Source: Methanobacteriota archaeon
GTDB taxonomy: Archaea; Halobacteriota; Methanosarcinia; Methanosarcinales; Methanosarcinaceae
Length of the DNA stretch: 6,311 nt
NCBI GenBank assembly: GCA_030837265.1
Contig: JAUPKV010000363.1
Span: 1-6,311 of the forward strand
Direction: 5' to 3'
The number at the start of each line of letters is the position of its first letter. The stretch's first letter is position 1. Made by a program: the position numbers and the translations under genes. Positions 5,071 to 6,311 of this stretch are shown piece by piece. A model generated the notes under the pieces. That model saw only the letters and a list, made by a program, of their open reading frames with translations. It searched no databases and had not been told where the DNA came from.

Positions 5071-5155
5071 TGCGGGAGATCCAATTCGAACGCACGAACT
5101 CCTACAAGACCAGACTCTGAATCTGGCGCCTTTGACCTGGCTGGGCAACTCTCGA
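5071..5155 (-). pseudogene. Degenerate tRNA-Leu (anticodon CAG)
   Basis: On the minus strand, 85 nt read as a full class II tRNA-Leu. The D-arm is intact (GCC...GGC), as is the anticodon stem CCAGA/TCTGG around the 7-nt loop TTCAGAG (anticodon CAG, codon CUG). A 14-nt variable arm with a short stem and a T-loop TTCGAAT follow. Two parts are broken. The acceptor 5' strand (TCGAGAG) pairs with CTCCCGC at only five of seven positions, with position 1 mismatched. The T-stem is GTGCG against TGGAT, with one clear mismatch and two wobbles. A functional copy would be expected to have CGCAC there, as in the fragment at 1082-1130. It is most likely a tRNA relic; a divergent working gene is less likely. 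Confidence 0.6.
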
Positions 5156-5557
5156 ATATTGGTTTACTTTTCAATAAAATATAGTTCTCTATGTTAAACT
5201 CTGAATAAACTGCAGGTAGTTTCATCATTGCTTGACCTTCAGGCAGAAACTCCTATTTTTATATCATGTGTTTGATTTTCCGTGTCAACAGAAAGATCTC
5301 CTTTACTTGCTTTTTTCCCTCAGATTTCTGAAACTTCCAGAATTATGGCAAGTTATCTACCTTCGCTTCCTAATATTGGGAGTTCACTTAAAACTTCTGA
5401 TTTCCCAATGTGTTTTCCATTCATGATCCTTCCCTACCTTCTATTTTGATGTTGATTTCTCCTTCAGCATACCCTCTTTCAATGTATTACATTACCAGTC
5501 ATTTATGAGTTTCAGTACCCTAAAACCAGAAGAATTGCAATAGAATTAAAAGTACAC
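5156..5557. other. Gene-poor stretch with possible decayed coding fragments on the minus strand
   Basis: No intact gene is visible. The minus strand carries short protein-like pieces in different frames. These are YIERGYAEGEINIKIEGREGS (about 5426-5490), MNGKHIGKSEVLSELPILGS (from about 5423 down) and GDLSVDTENQTHDIKIGVSA (about 5241-5300), each ended by stops. They could be remains of one frame-shifted gene, but I recognise no family and the order does not prove it. Confidence 0.25.
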
Positions 5558-5576
5558 ATGGCTAATGTAAAAATTT

Positions 5577-5705
5577 ATGTTACTAGATACAGCTATTCTG
5601 ATACTTAACAACGACAAACCAGTAGAAGATCCTGCTACAAAACTGCGCGGCTTTATAGGCAATCAGTTTCCTATGGACTCACAGAGAATATCATCAATTT
5701 CATAG
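5577..5705 (+). pseudogene. N-terminal fragment resembling a Cas6-type CRISPR RNA endonuclease
   Basis: ATG 5577 to TAG 5705 encodes 42 residues: a beta-strand-like start (LDTAILILNNDKPVEDPA), then TKLRGFIGNQFP at residues 21-32. In archaeal Cas6-type proteins, as I recall the family, an N-terminal strand is followed by a K-x-R-G-x-x-x-N/K-x-F segment and then a histidine-rich turn. Here the expected histidine-rich part seems to continue in the next frame (THREYHQFHRNT, about 5676-5712, then a stop), so a frameshift has broken the gene. The remaining roughly 200 residues are absent. TTAAAAG lies about 30 nt upstream of the ATG, a possible leaderless promoter. No CRISPR repeats or other cas genes are present. 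The assignment rests on a short motif and is tentative. Confidence 0.4.
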
Positions 5706-6010
5706 AAATACATAATACTAAATTTGTAATTTTTAACATAATTTAGTTCGGGATAAGCTCTCTTATTTATCTATCAGAACAAGAGAATACTCATGTTAAA
5801 TTATCTATAGAGACATTATTTATTAGTAATTGTAAAATAATTTAGAGAATTAAAAATTTCGGAAATTATTAGAAAAAGACAAAATATGTACTGACATGAT
5901 TGAATTAACCCCAAGTGGGAATAATGTGAGCATTCTCCTCCCCTTCCTGGCCAATGAGTAAGAAGGAATGAACATTAGTCTGAGAGTGTCCTTTTACTAA
6001 GGTTAAAATC
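5706..6010. other. Very AT-rich stretch, no secure gene
   Basis: This stretch is dominated by A and T runs with frequent stops in all frames. A 21-codon frame from ATG 5896 to TAA 5961 (MIELTPSGNNVSILLPFLAN) has no ribosome-binding site and is reported only for completeness. Nothing resembling an RNA gene or array was found. Confidence 0.4.
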
Positions 6011-6019
6011 TTATATATA
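6011..6019 (+). promoter_or_regulatory. Strong archaeal TATA box
   Basis: TTATATATA, preceded by the purine-rich GGTTAAAATC, is the best TATA-box match in the window. Initiation about 25 nt downstream would give a leader of roughly 145 nt before ATG 6187. Confidence 0.5.
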
Positions 6020-6075
6020 CGTCCATCTGACGGAAAACTCTCTGATTTCATCTATTGTTATGGTTTCAAGCATGT

Positions 6076-6099
6076 CCAAAATTGTGCACATAAATTTGG
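6076..6099 (+). promoter_or_regulatory. Leader hairpin (CCAAAATT / AAATTTGG)
   Basis: Eight-base arms with one mismatch enclose the loop GTGCACAT, itself containing the palindrome GTGCAC. It lies between the TATA box and the start of the final gene and could form in the mRNA leader or act as an operator. Confidence 0.35.
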
Positions 6100-6121
6100 C
6101 AGCGATTCGTTACTAAGTACA

Positions 6122-6161
6122 GATATATGATCATTACAGCGTATATGTGATCATTATAGCG
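6122..6161 (+). repeat. Two tandem 20-bp repeats upstream of the final gene
   Basis: Positions 6122-6141 and 6142-6161 match at 17 of 20 bases and share the core TGATCATTAYAGCG. The exact 20-bp period is about two helical turns, so both copies face the same side of the helix, as expected for paired operator half-sites. The second copy ends 25 bp before ATG 6187. Confidence 0.5.
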
Positions 6162-6186
6162 ATTAAGGTTCAAAGGATGCGATAAT

Positions 6187-6311
6187 ATGGTCAATAAAAA
6201 AGAGACCAAAGGCAAAAATGAAGCACAAACGTCGAAAGAGGAGAAGCTGCAAGCTACAGAAGAAACCTCCGTTGGTGAGTGCCCTTTCCTGGATTCGGAT
6301 TCAAACAAATC
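6187..6311 (+). CDS. N-terminus of an unidentified protein, continues beyond the window
   Basis: ATG 6187 opens a frame that runs to the right edge without a stop (41 codons and two bases). The visible part is a charged, disordered-looking leader rich in Lys, Glu, Thr and Gln (MVNKKETKGKNEAQTSKEEK), followed by GECPFLDSDSNK. AAAGGAT about 10 nt upstream may serve as the ribosome-binding site. The preceding 175 bp hold a strong TATA box, a hairpin and tandem 20-bp repeats, so the gene is probably regulated. The short C-P-F motif after a polar leader is reminiscent of catalase-peroxidase (KatG) N-termini, but it is far too little to name the protein. Confidence 0.55.
   Translation, partial: MVNKKETKGKNEAQTSKEEKLQATEETSVGECPFLDSDSNK

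Noticed and set aside
5043..5228. Minus-strand open frame of 61 codons
   Set aside because: Its second half is a translation of the tRNA-Leu relic. The first residues (MMKLPAVYSEFNIENY) have no recognisable family or leader.
5232..5426. Plus-strand open frame of 64 codons rich in Phe and Leu
   Set aside because: Composition reflects T-rich DNA; no ribosome-binding site, and possible coding pieces lie on the other strand.
5156..6186. CRISPR array or insertion sequence in the gene-poor right-hand part
   Set aside because: No regularly spaced repeats with unique spacers, no terminal inverted repeats and no transposase frame were found. The only tandem repeat has two adjoining copies.
6066..6308. 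Minus-strand open frame of 80 codons at the right edge
   Set aside because: It runs antisense through the final gene's start and the tandem repeats. The plus-strand frame has a ribosome-binding site and continues off the edge.
6187..6311. Naming the final gene as catalase-peroxidase
   Set aside because: Only a CPF tripeptide after a polar leader is visible; this is too short to assign.

Overview
The window looks like chromosomal DNA of a methanogenic archaeon of the Methanosarcina type. The reasons are AT-rich intergenic DNA with archaeal TATA boxes, G-rich Shine-Dalgarno sites, two leaderless-type start regions, a DUF2769 cysteine-rich protein (a family I associate with methanogens), a stand-alone FNR-type flavoprotein without an iron-sulfur domain, and archaeal-style tRNA-Leu sequences. 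The genus is inferred from these traits and was not tested by a search.

Layout from left to right. Positions 260-682 (minus) hold an intact YjbQ/UPF0047 protein with a leaderless-type promoter. Positions 683-1300 are mostly non-coding, with a short open frame, a 3' fragment of a tRNA-Leu gene (1082-1130) and a candidate 34-residue membrane protein (1182-1286, minus). Positions 1300-1807 (minus) are the wreck of a cyclase/kynurenine-formamidase-family hydrolase, with two in-frame stops, a frameshift and a lost metal ligand. It lies directly downstream of an intact FAD/NAD(P) oxidoreductase (1847-2545, minus). Divergent from that gene is an intact DUF2769 protein (2786-3112, plus), and the two share nearly identical ribosome-binding regions. 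Positions 3262-3552 are a remnant of a chloroperoxidase-type alpha/beta hydrolase that has lost its catalytic histidine. Positions 3701-4699 hold an intact SrpA-like heme catalase-family peroxidase, visibly more GC-rich than its surroundings. A degenerate but full-length tRNA-Leu(CAG) lies at 5071-5155 (minus).

The right-hand kilobase (5156-6186) is AT-rich and decayed. It contains a 42-codon piece that resembles the N-terminus of a Cas6-type CRISPR RNA endonuclease. It also contains a strong TATA box, a hairpin and a 20-bp tandem repeat leading into a new gene (6187 to the window edge, plus) whose product cannot be named.

The content is typical of an accessory, turnover-prone region: five or so intact genes among at least three recognisable gene ruins and two tRNA-Leu relics in the same orientation that bracket about 4 kb. 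The redox theme (flavin oxidoreductase, cysteine-rich protein, heme peroxidase, dead haloperoxidase) is suggestive of oxidative-stress or electron-transfer functions, but no pathway can be asserted. The FNR-like/DUF2769 divergent pair is the best candidate for an undescribed functional unit. No CRISPR array, complete insertion sequence or replication origin was seen.
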